Source of the DNA: Ignavibacteriota bacterium
GTDB lineage: Bacteria; Bacteroidota; Ignavibacteria; UBA10030; SZUA-254
DNA: 64,000 nucleotides
Assembly (NCBI GenBank): GCA_016212665.1
Contig: JACREZ010000028.1
Location: 42,373-106,372 of the forward strand
Reading direction: 5' to 3'
This document shows, piece by piece, positions 1 to 7,790 of this stretch. The translations under genes were made by a program, and so were the position numbers. The notes beneath the pieces were generated by a model. It saw nothing but the letters and a program-made list of their open reading frames with translations, did not search any database and had not been told where the DNA came from. Every line of letters begins with the position of its first letter. The stretch's first letter is position 1.

Positions 1-1
1 G

Positions 2-100
2 AAATTTGTTTCTTGGAAATTCGGAGCGCATTTTTTTATACCACTCGGAAGCAAGTCATCTGTATTTTTTACCGGAATTGTTTTTCACTACAGCTTTTAA
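2..100 (+). CDS. C-terminal end of an outer-membrane barrel protein (partial)
   Basis: An open frame runs from the window edge to TAA at 98-100 and encodes 32 residues that end ...GIVFHYSF. The alternating hydrophobic pattern and terminal Phe are typical of the last strand of an outer-membrane beta-barrel (the BAM recognition signal). The following gene also ends in aromatic residues, so the two may be paralogous barrels. The start lies outside the window. Coding status is an inference from this short tail only. Confidence 0.5.
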   Translation, partial: KFVSWKFGAHFFIPLGSKSSVFFTGIVFHYSF

Positions 101-148
101 TAGATTTACCGGCGATAGACAAGTTCATCTTCACTACAGAACAATCAC

Positions 149-880
149 ATGAAATATACTAAGCGGTCAGTCTGGTTTTTTCTGCTTTTCATTTCCGGCT
201 TCTTGTTTCCGTTAACGAAGGCATCGGCACAACTTACTGCAATTGAACCACGACCAATTGGTGATTCAACGTATGCAAAGTGGGGACTGTTGTTAAGTTA
301 CCAACGATTTCAAAAAGAAGAAATGAACAATGTGTACGATGGAATTTTCGGAATTCATATCGGCAGAACTCAGTGGTTGTGGGAGATGTTTGGTTTGCGC
401 TTAACGGGAGGAGTGGTTGGTGGAGAAGGAGTACCGATTCTCCAGGATACATCATGGCAATTTAATTCCGGCGACGTGGGATTTTGGGCGATCAATCTTC
501 AGGCGTCAGTAGTTGCCCGATTCACCGGAGGAAATCCTCATGAAACTATCACACCCTTTTTGGGAATCGGAGTTGAAGGATATGGCGGCATAGAAAAATT
601 ATCTGTTTCCTTGATTCGGGTGGATACCAGTGTTCGCGGCGATGCGTCTGCGTTAGTCGGTCTTGCAGGCGGTCATGCAATGGCGGGAGTGTATATTCCG
701 CTTACTGCCAATAATGCAATGCAGGTAGAAGTAAAATATCTCTACACGATTGACGGTTCTTACAAAGATATACTCTCTCAGGAAAACAAAGCAGAGTTTC
801 AGCGGAAAATTTATTCGGTTGTAAAACGACCGATGTTCAACTTCTCCGGTATCGGTGCGAGTTTGATGTTCTTCTTTTAG
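149..880 (+). CDS. Outer-membrane beta-barrel-like protein with signal peptide
   Basis: A 243-residue protein with a Sec signal peptide (residues 1-27, basic KYTKR, hydrophobic FFLLFISGFLF, cut after ASA). The mature part is rich in glycine and aromatic residues in alternating patterns (TPFLGIGVEGYGG, NAMQVEVKYLYTI) and ends SLMFFF, as expected for a small outer-membrane barrel. No specific family is recognised. It follows the tail of a similar protein. Its TAG stop overlaps the GTG start of mobA by one base, so the two are probably translated together although no functional link is obvious. Confidence 0.75.
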   Translation: MKYTKRSVWFFLLFISGFLFPLTKASAQLTAIEPRPIGDSTYAKWGLLLSYQRFQKEEMNNVYDGIFGIHIGRTQWLWEMFGLRLTGGVVGGEGVPILQDTSWQFNSGDVGFWAINLQASVVARFTGGNPHETITPFLGIGVEGYGGIEKLSVSLIRVDTSVRGDASALVGLAGGHAMAGVYIPLTANNAMQVEVKYLYTIDGSYKDILSQENKAEFQRKIYSVVKRPMFNFSGIGASLMFFF

Positions 881-1470
881 TGAAGCGACGAACAGACATC
901 AGCGGGGCAATTCTGGCAGGAGGAAAAAGTACTCGCATGGGAAAAGAGAAGGCTCTCCTTCATTTACATGGCATTCCATTTATCGAACGAATTGCAAACA
1001 CACTCACCGAAATATTCGGAAATGTTTTTCTCGTTGCCGATGAATCTTCGCGTTTCGAATTTCTCCAACTTCCTGTTGTTCCCGATATGTACAAAGATTG
1101 TGGTCCACTTGGTGGTATTCATTCTGCGCTACTTCATGCTCCTACTGAAAGAGTATTTATTGTTTCGTGTGACACGCCGCTGATTCAATCTGAATTCATT
1201 TATTTTCTTCTTCAAAAAATTTCAGATGAAGACGTGCTTGTTCCTTCTCTTGGTTCATTTGTTCACCCGCTGTGTGGCTTCTATAAAAAATCAACCATGC
1301 AAAGTATAGAAGAACGGCTACAGGAAAAACAGTTTTCAGTGATGGACTTTTTACAGACGCGAAATTCAAGAAAAGTTGTGTTATCTGTTCAGGAGGGGAT
1401 TCGGTTTGAGCAATCATTAAGAAATGTAAATACGCCTGAGGAGTATCAACAATGTATTACCTCAACCTGA
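880..1470 (+). CDS. mobA: Molybdenum cofactor guanylyltransferase MobA
   Basis: MobA transfers GMP from GTP to molybdopterin-Mo to make the dinucleotide form used by DMSO-reductase family enzymes. The N-terminus has the nucleotidyltransferase signature LAGGKSTRMGKEKALL (about residues 11-26), followed by the PDMYKDCGPLGGIHSAL segment (about 68-84) and the metal-binding VSCDTP motif (about 95-100). The length of 196 residues is normal for the family. The start is GTG at 880, overlapping the previous stop (TAGTG). No molybdoenzyme or other moa/moe gene is in the window, so its target is unknown. Cytoplasmic. Confidence 0.9.
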   Translation: MKRRTDISGAILAGGKSTRMGKEKALLHLHGIPFIERIANTLTEIFGNVFLVADESSRFEFLQLPVVPDMYKDCGPLGGIHSALLHAPTERVFIVSCDTPLIQSEFIYFLLQKISDEDVLVPSLGSFVHPLCGFYKKSTMQSIEERLQEKQFSVMDFLQTRNSRKVVLSVQEGIRFEQSLRNVNTPEEYQQCITST

Positions 1471-1901
1471 CTATTTCTTTCATCCATGAGAAGGGAATGT
1501 CATCTGTGAGAAGAAAATGTGTAAAAGCATGGATTTACTTCAATCTTGATTGAAAATCAACACCATGAGCCAGTTTCTATTGGCATAATGCTTGCCACTT
1601 TGAGAAAGGTTACTGACGTCTTTTCCGACGTAGTAGCAGGAATGGATTTCACAATTACTGATTTGTTCTTTAGAATCAAAACAAGCAAACAAAGTTTGAT
1701 GAGCAAACTTCAACATTATTGGTATGCGAGTGACACCCGGAGGGTATCCGGTTGTTTCGAGGGTGACGGGTGCGGAACGTGTCTGACTGATTTCGGCATC
1801 GAAGGTACGGAACAGACGCCTTTGCCATGTTGGAAGAAGCATGTGAAATACAATCTCAACAGCAATCATCAATTCATCAATAGTTATCAATAGGGAACGC
1901 A
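1471..1901 (+). other. Gap between mobA and the radical-SAM-like gene; possible small ORF
   Basis: This 430-base stretch has no convincing gene. A 115-codon frame starting with TTG runs from 1546 to 1893 and stops eight bases before the next ATG. It has no clear ribosome site, and its C-terminal half holds four Cys residues (GCFEGDGCGTCLTD, PLPCW). The opposite strand is also open (1540-1944). Both could be chance. The C/G-rich block around 1730-1830 contains short complementary segments but matches no riboswitch known to me. Confidence 0.3.
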
Positions 1902-2930
1902 ATGAATTTCCGATACGAAGTAGAGCAAGAAGATTTTCGTCCACGCTTAATTATGTGGGAACTTGAACAGAGTAAAAACGGGAGCGTCGCGAGCGGAATC
2001 TTTCAAACAAAAGTTAAAACGCTGAATACGGAAGAATGTATGCAGACGCTCGAAAGTATCGCGCGGATGGCAAAACCTATCATCGTTTTTACAGGGTCGC
2101 ATCTTCTCAAGAGGGAAGATATTTTTTCGATTGTCGAGTTCGGGCAAGGGCTTGGATTGAAAATGATTCTTGAAACTCCTCCGGAAGATATTACACAGGA
2201 ATTACTTCGTCAATATGCAGAGTTTGGACCTCGGGTCTTTCGTATTTCAATTGATGGTTGCATCATTGAAGATATGGATACGCGGTTTCGGCGGACGACC
2301 GAGTTCTATACGCTCGAACGGTGCATTCGCCTCTTGAAAAGTGCAGGGTATGAAATTCATTTAGCAACAACGATTGATCGCCCCGTAGTTCGAGAGTTGG
2401 CGTTCGAGCATGATTATGCTTTTCGCCGCGCGGCACGCGGCTTATATTGTCACCTGAATTTCAATCGGGACAATCAACCCAAAGGAAAACAAAACGATTA
2501 TACGGAAGAACAAATTGAAGAATATCTTGAAGCCATTGCCAAGATAAAACGGTTCAGTCCCGACAACATGTATTTTTCACCGCAATGTGTGCAATACGGA
2601 TATGTCGGGTTTAATGAGTTATCATTCGAAAGCAATTCGCCTCTTGACAAAGAAAAAGGATTTCAGTGGCGGCATCTTTGTCTTGCGGGTAAACGATTTG
2701 CATACATTAGCGCGGACGGGAAGGTGCAGTTATGTAGTGGCCTCAGTGCAAATGCGGGTGATTTACGAATAACCGATTTCGATTTTCGGGAAGTATGGGA
2801 ATCGTCGGATGTATTTCGAGGATTACGCGACTGCAGTAAATCGTGCAGGCAAATGCGCGAGCATATTCAGACAGAATATGCGTGTACCTGTTCTCAGTCG
2901 GAAGACCTCAGCGTAGAATACATGCTATAG
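1902..2930 (+). CDS. Radical-SAM/SPASM-like protein without the CxxxCxxC cluster site
   Basis: A 342-residue protein with the layout of MoaA/NirJ-type radical SAM enzymes: RPRLIMWELEQ (about 13-23), an IIVFTGSHLLKREDI segment where such enzymes have the SAM-binding GGEPLLR, an SIDG strand, and a SPASM-like C-terminus (CLAGKRFAYISADGKVQLC, then CSKSC and CTC). At the place where the 4Fe-4S ligands CxxxCxxC should follow WEL, the sequence reads SKNGSVASG with no cysteine. The TAM fold seems kept while the cluster and GGE motifs are lost, so normal SAM cleavage is unlikely. There is no sign of a frameshift. The C-terminal Cys-rich cluster could still bind a metal. Its function is unknown; the neighbours are mobA and two redox lipoproteins. 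Confidence 0.7.
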   Translation: MNFRYEVEQEDFRPRLIMWELEQSKNGSVASGIFQTKVKTLNTEECMQTLESIARMAKPIIVFTGSHLLKREDIFSIVEFGQGLGLKMILETPPEDITQELLRQYAEFGPRVFRISIDGCIIEDMDTRFRRTTEFYTLERCIRLLKSAGYEIHLATTIDRPVVRELAFEHDYAFRRAARGLYCHLNFNRDNQPKGKQNDYTEEQIEEYLEAIAKIKRFSPDNMYFSPQCVQYGYVGFNELSFESNSPLDKEKGFQWRHLCLAGKRFAYISADGKVQLCSGLSANAGDLRITDFDFREVWESSDVFRGLRDCSKSCRQMREHIQTEYACTCSQSEDLSVEYML

Positions 2931-3049
2931 TTTTCTTTCCTACACAACTTTTTCTTAGAATGTATGTACAGGTTCTCTGAGATGTTTATCATTTTATAAA
3001 TCTGTTATTAATCATTGTCAAATTATTGAATATCATTGAAAGAACTTTC

Positions 3050-4459
3050 GTGAAACGAATTTTATTTTTTCTTCACCTTGTTGTTGTGTTGGTTGTTGTT
3101 CAATCATGTCGGGAGGATGAACAAATCGTTACGCCTGACTATGATTCTATCGTGACGATTTCCTACTCACAGCACGTTCAGCCGATTTTGCAGAACCGGT
3201 GTGCAACTTCCGGTTGTCATGATAATTCCACAAGTTCAGCCGGACTTTCCTTATCAAGTTGGCAACGGCTTATCAAAGGCTCAACTTTCGGAAATGTTAT
3301 CGTCCCGTTTCGTGCGGAGAAAAGTTTGCTCACATATTTATTCGATGGAACAACGTTGCGTCGGCAACATCCTGCAATTTCTTCTCCGTTATCTCAGGCA
3401 GAAAGTAATTTCCTGAAGCGATGGATTACCGAAGGTGCGAAGAACGATGACGGCGCTATTCCGTTTGCACACTCGATGAAGAAAGTGTATGTCCCGAATC
3501 AACAGGAAGATAACGTTGCCATCATAGACCAGGATAGTTTGGTTGTAACACGATTTATTTCTGTTGGAAATTCATCGGCGGCGGAAGGTCCGCATTTTAT
3601 TGTTGCGAATGACCATTTCTGGTATGTCTCGCTCATTAACGCGGGGCAAGTCTGGAAATTTGATGCACATGCGGATACATTGGTAAAGAAAGCAAGCGTT
3701 CTTGGCGCGCCTGCGTTACTTGCTCTCACCCCGGATGGAAGCAAGTTGTATGTTTCTCAGTTCATGTCATCGAGCACGAATAAAATTTCCGTCGTCAACA
3801 CTTCTACCATGACACAAACGAGAACAATAAATGTTATGACAATGCCTCACGGAATCAGGATAAGCCATGATGGTACGAAAGTGTTCGTTGCCAACATGAT
3901 GTCGGATTATCTTTCAGTTATTGAAGTTGCCACCGATTCAGTCGTTGCGGAAATCCCGCTTGCCTTTGATGCAAACCCGTTCGGACCGGTAAAATACTCT
4001 CCGATGGAAGTTGCTGTCTCGCCCGATGATAATTACTTGTTGGTAACTTGTTCGGATAATAATGAAGTGAGAATGTTTAACGCACACACGTACGCGTTAG
4101 TTGATTCGTTCCAAGTCGGACAACAACCATGGCATTTGCAATTCACGCCCGACGGAAATTGGTGTTATGTTACCAATCGTGAGGGGCATACGGTTTCTGT
4201 CATTCATATCCCGATGCGGCATGTGATGGAAACAATCACTGCAAACTCGCCCCGCTACTTCGACTACCCGCACGGGTGTGATATTTCATCAAACGGAAAA
4301 TATATTTTCATCTCGAACGAAAATGCAACGCCCGGATATGTGCCGCGCTACGCGAACGATAACATCGGCAATGTCTGTGTTATTGATGCAGTTCTTAATC
4401 AAGTCGTCAAAGTTCTTGAGGTCGGGAAAATGCCGACCGGGCTTTGTGTTACTCAATAA
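3050..4459 (+). CDS. Lipoprotein with cytochrome-like N-terminal site and YVTN beta-propeller
   Basis: GTG at 3050 is preferred to the upstream TTG at 3026: it has GAAAG at the right distance and gives a clean lipoprotein signal (MKRILFF...VVVQSC). After the lipid Cys comes a short domain with HVQPILQNRCATSGCH, a CX4CH variant of the c-type heme motif seen in PSCyt1-like domains. About residues 135-465 form repeated propeller blades (KVYVPNQQEDNVAIID, KLYVSQF, KVFVANMMSDYLSVIE, WCYVTNREGHTVSVI), the YVTN/surface-layer type. Six bases separate it from the multiheme gene, so they probably act together in an extracytoplasmic redox or sensing complex. Whether CX4CH carries heme here is not known. 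Confidence 0.75.
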   Translation: MKRILFFLHLVVVLVVVQSCREDEQIVTPDYDSIVTISYSQHVQPILQNRCATSGCHDNSTSSAGLSLSSWQRLIKGSTFGNVIVPFRAEKSLLTYLFDGTTLRRQHPAISSPLSQAESNFLKRWITEGAKNDDGAIPFAHSMKKVYVPNQQEDNVAIIDQDSLVVTRFISVGNSSAAEGPHFIVANDHFWYVSLINAGQVWKFDAHADTLVKKASVLGAPALLALTPDGSKLYVSQFMSSSTNKISVVNTSTMTQTRTINVMTMPHGIRISHDGTKVFVANMMSDYLSVIEVATDSVVAEIPLAFDANPFGPVKYSPMEVAVSPDDNYLLVTCSDNNEVRMFNAHTYALVDSFQVGQQPWHLQFTPDGNWCYVTNREGHTVSVIHIPMRHVMETITANSPRYFDYPHGCDISSNGKYIFISNENATPGYVPRYANDNIGNVCVIDAVLNQVVKVLEVGKMPTGLCVTQ

Positions 4460-4465
4460 TCAACG

Positions 4466-5788
4466 ATGGACAACACCATGAAACAATGGTTCACGTGCCT
4501 ATCATTTCTTTTTGTTCTTTTGATTGCCGCCTGTAAAGAAGACGAACCGGCAATTGTACCGGTTCCTCAAACACCGAAATACAAACTCACGGATTTTACT
4601 CCGTCGTTGCAATGCTCGACCTGTCATCCGCAATACTATGATGAGTGGAGTGGTTCGATGCATCGCTATTCGACGAGCGACCCGATTTGGCGGCTTGCAA
4701 ATAATTCCCTGCAAGCACACACCAACGGCGGTTTGGGGAAAGCATGTTTCCAATGTCATTCACCTATCGGCTGGCTGACTGATACGTACAAACCATCGTT
4801 TGAATTTTCAGAGTTAGACCCGCTTGTGCGTGAGGGAATCAACTGCGACATTTGCCATATTCTTCGTCCGCCGTTCAAAACAACCAATCAACAAATTGAA
4901 TACACAATTCAACCCGGCAATATAAAATATGGTGTACTGTCGAATCCGGTTGCTAATGCCGCGCACGAAAACGGATTTGAACCGGCATACGACCGTTCGG
5001 AATCATGCAGGCAATGTCATGATTTGATTCTCAATGGCGTTCCGTTCGAAATCACGTTCACCGAATGGCAGAACAGCGCGTGGGGAGCGATGTCGGTCGA
5101 GTGCCAGAAGTGCCACATGAAAACTTATACCGGTCAAGCCGCTGTCGGCGGTCCCGTTCGGAACGATTTACATCGTCACACATTCGCCGGCGCCGATGTA
5201 GCGATAACAGATTTTCCATTCAGAGCGGAACAAAAAGCGGAAGTAGATTCCTTCATGAAGAACTCCGCTTCACTCAAACTTGATGTTCCGACGCAGGCAA
5301 ATCTCTCCGATAGTGTTTCTGTCCATGTTACAATTTGCAATGATAAAACCGGGCATAACTTGCCGACGTCAGTATTTTTCAATCGCCAGATGTGGATTGA
5401 AGTTACGGTCTGGAAAGGAACAGACACAGTATATCGCTCCGGCCATCTCGATGCGAACGGAGATTTGATGGACAAAAACAGCGCGCTTCGCCCGAACGAA
5501 GACAAAGACCTTGCGTTGTTCAACGGGACACTGTACAAGGACGGACATGAAACAGGAATTCTTGTCGAACTTGATTCCGTGTACAATAAAACAATTCCGC
5601 CGTTCGGTTCGCACAAGGCAACATACAAATTCAAAGCGAATGCAACAGGATTTTGGAACGTCAAATCCCGTTTACTCTTCCGTCCGTTCGGACCACATTT
5701 GTTCCGTGCATTGGGTACGGAGGAGTTAGCCACGGAGTTGCCAATCTTCGAAATGGAATTGGACGAGCAACAGATTCAGATTCAATAA
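4466..5788 (+). CDS. Pentaheme c-type cytochrome lipoprotein (cytochrome c554-like)
   Basis: Five CXXCH heme sites are visible: CSTCH, CFQCH, CDICH, CRQCH and CQKCH, all in the first half (about residues 46-217). The spacing and words such as YYDEWSGSMHRYS and TEWQNSAWGAMSVECQKCHM resemble the multiheme cytochrome c554/NrfB-like group. The last 200 residues form a beta-rich domain without heme. A lipoprotein signal (FLFVLLIAACKEDE) places it on a membrane facing the periplasm or outside. ATG 4466 is given; ATG 4478 (MKQWFTC) would give a more usual signal and may be the true start. The physiological electron donor and acceptor cannot be told from the window. Confidence 0.8.
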   Translation: MDNTMKQWFTCLSFLFVLLIAACKEDEPAIVPVPQTPKYKLTDFTPSLQCSTCHPQYYDEWSGSMHRYSTSDPIWRLANNSLQAHTNGGLGKACFQCHSPIGWLTDTYKPSFEFSELDPLVREGINCDICHILRPPFKTTNQQIEYTIQPGNIKYGVLSNPVANAAHENGFEPAYDRSESCRQCHDLILNGVPFEITFTEWQNSAWGAMSVECQKCHMKTYTGQAAVGGPVRNDLHRHTFAGADVAITDFPFRAEQKAEVDSFMKNSASLKLDVPTQANLSDSVSVHVTICNDKTGHNLPTSVFFNRQMWIEVTVWKGTDTVYRSGHLDANGDLMDKNSALRPNEDKDLALFNGTLYKDGHETGILVELDSVYNKTIPPFGSHKATYKFKANATGFWNVKSRLLFRPFGPHLFRALGTEELATELPIFEMELDEQQIQIQ

Positions 5789-5859
5789 CGCTTTGATGTG
5801 CAATCAAGAATTGGTTCGGATATGTTTTCCGAATTGATGATGACACATCAATAGGAGTA

Positions 5860-5904
5860 TAAAGTTTTTGGATTGACAATTCCTTCGGTGCGTTTTTACG
5901 ATGG
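5860..5904. repeat. Direct repeat, left copy, flanking the ParE toxin module
   Basis: The core 5864-5889 is identical over 26 bases to 6703-6728 (it begins GTTTTTGGATTGACAATTCC); similarity continues to about 5904. The two copies bracket the toxin/antitoxin pair at 6081-6598. A 32-codon frame (5901-5999, MEGTFEQSEK...) follows directly but has no other support and may be chance. Confidence 0.8.
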
Positions 5905-6019
5905 AAGGAACGTTCGAACAAAGCGAAAAAGTTCTCACTCTGTATGGCAAGATGGATGATTTTATGACTGGTGAAATAACCTACACGCGGAACAAGTAAC
6001 AGACCCCCTCTTTTTTGAA

Positions 6020-6057
6020 ACGCACAGCGAACTAACCATGTTCACTGCGCGTTTTTT
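6020..6057 (+). terminator. Rho-independent terminator
   Basis: Stem 6020-6032 (ACGCACAGCGAAC) pairs with 6040-6052 (GTTCACTGCGCGT) using two G-U pairs; the 7-base loop is TAACCAT and six T follow. It probably ends plus-strand transcription from the cytochrome genes, just before the minus-strand toxin gene. Confidence 0.8.
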
Positions 6058-6080
6058 ATTTATGAAAATCGGGCAAGAAA

Positions 6081-6377
6081 TTACCTCATTCGCTTTCTTA
6101 ACAACTTTGGATGTCGGCTTGTGTGTAAGATTGCAATGACAATAATTGTTTCTTCCTGAATAACGTAATAGAGCGCATACGGAAATTTTCTTAGTAATGC
6201 TCTCCTTGCAGTTCGATAAATTTCAGGATAGAGTTTGGGGTAACGCCGGATGTTGGAAAGGCAAATATCTAAAGAACGAAGAAATTCCCTGCCAAGCCCC
6301 GCACTTCGTTCTTCATACCAACGTACAGCATCAAGAAATTCATCGGCGGCTTCTTTCCAAAATTCAACTCTGCTCAT
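6081..6377 (-). CDS. ParE/RelE-type toxin
   Basis: A 98-residue protein of the ParE/RelE plasmid-stabilisation fold: EFWKEAADEFLDAVRWYEERSAGLG (about 5-29), then FLRSLDICLSNIRRYPKLYPEIY and RRALLRKFPYALYYVIQEETIIVIAILHTSRHP, the usual FPY...Y......V.a..H..R.P pattern of the family. Such toxins act on gyrase (ParE) or on ribosome-bound mRNA (RelE); which one applies here cannot be told. Its start overlaps the antitoxin stop by four bases, so the pair is one operon read leftward. Confidence 0.88.
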   Translation of the reverse strand: MSRVEFWKEAADEFLDAVRWYEERSAGLGREFLRSLDICLSNIRRYPKLYPEIYRTARRALLRKFPYALYYVIQEETIIVIAILHTSRHPKLLRKRMR

Positions 6378-6598
6378 TTCAATGAACGCGATGCATGAAC
6401 TTTCAGTTCTTCCCAGGAAATAGTTTGTGAAGGAGATTTTTCTAAATCTTGAAGTCGTTGTTCGACAATTGCCTGATGTTCATCCGATAGCGGCAGTTCG
6501 TCAGGCTGTGCCTGAATACTATCCCACAAGTCTTCAACTAATTGCAACCGCTCATTCATGCTGAGTTGCATTATTTCTGTGTATAAGGGTGTGTTCAT
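6374..6598 (-). CDS. Antitoxin of the addiction-module family (TIGR02574-like)
   Basis: A 74-residue acidic protein; MQLSMNERLQLVEDLWDSIQAQ (about 10-31), then a short Pro/Leu linker and EHQAIVEQRLQDLEKSPSQTISWEELK are typical of the small antitoxins that lie directly before ParE-type toxins. It should bind and neutralise the protein encoded by the overlapping downstream gene. The 5' part of this gene is duplicated 480 bases upstream at 6970-7080. Confidence 0.85.
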   Translation of the reverse strand: MNTPLYTEIMQLSMNERLQLVEDLWDSIQAQPDELPLSDEHQAIVEQRLQDLEKSPSQTISWEELKVHASRSLK

Positions 6599-6698
6599 AT
6601 TTTTTCTTTAAGGTAAGAATGTCAACATACATTTACAAATCCAAAATAAGGCACATATCAATCTTGGTTCGATCATATGTCCTCAGAAACAGGAATGT

Positions 6699-6743
6699 AT
6701 TAGTTTTTGGATTGACAATTCCTTCGGTACGTTCTTCGGATGG
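6699..6743. repeat. Direct repeat, right copy, flanking the ParE toxin module
   Basis: The core 6703-6728 is identical to 5864-5889. It is followed at once by the 21-bp minisatellite and then by the broken antitoxin copy, as if a second copy of the whole cassette once started here. Confidence 0.8.
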
Positions 6744-6750
6744 CAAAATT

Positions 6751-6939
6751 CTGTCAGAGAATGGCTGTCTTCTGTTAGAGGATGATGAGTTTCTGTCAGA
6801 GGATGGCTGTCTTCTGTCAGAGGATGGCTGTCTTCTGTTAGAGGATGGCTGTCTTCTGTTAGAGGATGGCTGTCTTCTGTCAGAGAATGGCCATCTTCTG
6901 TTAGAGGATGGTTGTCTTCTGTTAGAGGATGATGAGATT
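6751..6939. repeat. Minisatellite A, nine units of 21 bp
   Basis: Nine consecutive units of exactly 21 bases, beginning CTGTCAGAGGATGGCTGTCT plus one T, with C/T and A/G substitutions but no length change. Because 21 is a multiple of three the array is open as a heptapeptide repeat on both strands (forward LSEDGCL, reverse LTEDSHP). No start codon with a ribosome site leads into it, so translation is not supported. Confidence 0.9.
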
Positions 6940-6969
6940 ATATCGTAGGATGATGTTCTAACGATTGAA

Positions 6970-7080
6970 GCGGTAGTTCGTCAGGCTGTGCCTGAAAACT
7001 ATCCCACTGGTTTTTTACTTATTGCAACCGCTCATTCATGCTGAGTTGCATTATTTCTGTGTATAACGGTGTGTTCATAT
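6970..7080 (-). pseudogene. Truncated duplicate of the antitoxin gene
   Basis: Bases 6970-7085 repeat 6490-6605 (the first 110 bases of the antitoxin gene and its leader) at an offset of 480 with few changes. The reading frame keeps MNTPLYTEIMQLSMNERLQ and then meets TAA. The rest of the antitoxin and the whole toxin are missing. It is a decayed tandem copy of the module. Confidence 0.85.
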
Positions 7081-7219
7081 TTTTTTCTTAAAGGGAAGAA
7101 GGTCAACATGTTTACAAATCAGGAAACATGATTCTTTTCTGAACGGGTTCAGGATTCTGTTTTCTTCTTCAATGTTCATATGACACTGTTTTAGAAACAC
7201 TACCACTACCCTACCGTTC

Positions 7220-7429
7220 TATGCCTTGAGAAATATTTTCTGAACTCTTAGAAACGTTTTCGAAGAACTTAACTTTCTTCCCTAAGTTCTTAGAATTCTT
7301 CTCTGAGTACTTTGGAATGGCTTCTCAGAACCTAACTTTTTTCCCAAAGCACTTAGAAATTTTTTCTGAGTACTTAGAAATGTTTTCTATGAACTTAAAA
7401 ATCTTTGCTAAGTACTTAGAAATCTTCCC
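7220..7429. repeat. Minisatellite B, ten degenerate units of 21 bp
   Basis: Units begin at 7220, 7241, 7262 and so on to 7409, each 21 bases and mostly of the form TGAGTACTTAGAAATGTTTT plus C. The copies are about 60-90 percent alike with no indels, so the spacing is strictly kept. The reverse strand reads as a lysine-rich heptad-like peptide with one stop; the forward strand is full of stops. The sequence is unrelated to minisatellite A but has the same period. Confidence 0.85.
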
Positions 7430-7440
7430 TAAGTTATAAA

Positions 7441-7469
7441 AACCTCAAAAATAGCCTGTTTTTGAGGTT
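7441..7469. terminator. Perfect 11-bp hairpin, terminator-like
   Basis: AACCTCAAAAA (7441-7451) and TTTTTGAGGTT (7459-7469) are perfect complements with a 7-base loop. The A and T runs inside the stem could serve as a weak terminator on either strand; no extra T run follows. Confidence 0.45.
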
Positions 7470-7539
7470 GTCCTGTAGTTTTGCTCGAATCCTCGAAAAG
7501 CTCACTTTAGATTGATATTTCATTCAAAGCAGATGTGTT

Positions 7540-7583
7540 TCTGCCCGACAAGTGGATTTCATAATAAACCACTCTTGGGCAGA
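7540..7583. repeat. Imperfect inverted repeat
   Basis: TCTGCCC...AGTGG (7540-7555) pairs with CCACT...GGGCAGA (7569-7583) with one bulge and a 13-base AT-rich loop. No T run follows. It could be an operator or an RNA hairpin; nothing decides between these. Confidence 0.4.
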
Positions 7584-7693
7584 CATGAACGTCATTTGAC
7601 AAAACAAGTTTTTTTGTTCCTCGAAATCGTTCAGCGACAAACTCGAAGAATGTTGATTTGAATTATTGCCGATTGTTTTTTCAATTTTCTTTC

Positions 7694-7724
7694 TTTGATT
7701 TACCTCCGAGAAAAGATATATTCT
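7694..7724 (+). promoter_or_regulatory. Candidate Bacteroidetes-type promoter for the glycan island
   Basis: TTTG (7694-7697), 19 bases, then TATATTCT (7717-7724), close to the Bacteroidetes TTTG/TAnnTTTG pattern, 66 bases before the first island gene. The porU promoter in this window has the same TTTG and TATATTC words. It is a pattern match only. Confidence 0.35.
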
Positions 7725-7790
7725 TCCCGAACGAAATCCATTTTGGTCAATGAAATTGGCAGAGAATCATATCGAACAGATTCATAAGGC

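Larger units (their letters stand above)
7081..7790. other. Gene-free repeat-rich region before the glycan island
   Basis: No credible gene is seen in these 710 bases. They hold minisatellite B, two hairpins and a candidate promoter (listed separately). The rest is AT-rich single-copy sequence. Confidence 0.6.

Noticed and set aside
1540..1944. 134-codon minus-strand frame opposite the gap before the radical-SAM-like gene
   Set aside because: Overlaps the start of a well-supported plus-strand gene, and its composition does not look like a protein.
3026..3049. TTG start for the propeller lipoprotein
   Set aside because: The GTG at 3050 has a ribosome site and gives a proper lipoprotein signal; the extra eight residues do not.
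5901..5999. 32-codon frame after the left direct repeat
   Set aside because: No family, no clear ribosome site, and it lies in a repeat-associated gap; not listed as a gene.
6589..6948. 119-codon plus-strand frame over minisatellite A
   Set aside because: The open frame follows from a repeat unit divisible by three; its first part overlaps the antitoxin leader and no start signal is seen.
6751..7429. CRISPR array
   Set aside because: Units are directly contiguous without unique spacers, and no cas genes are present.
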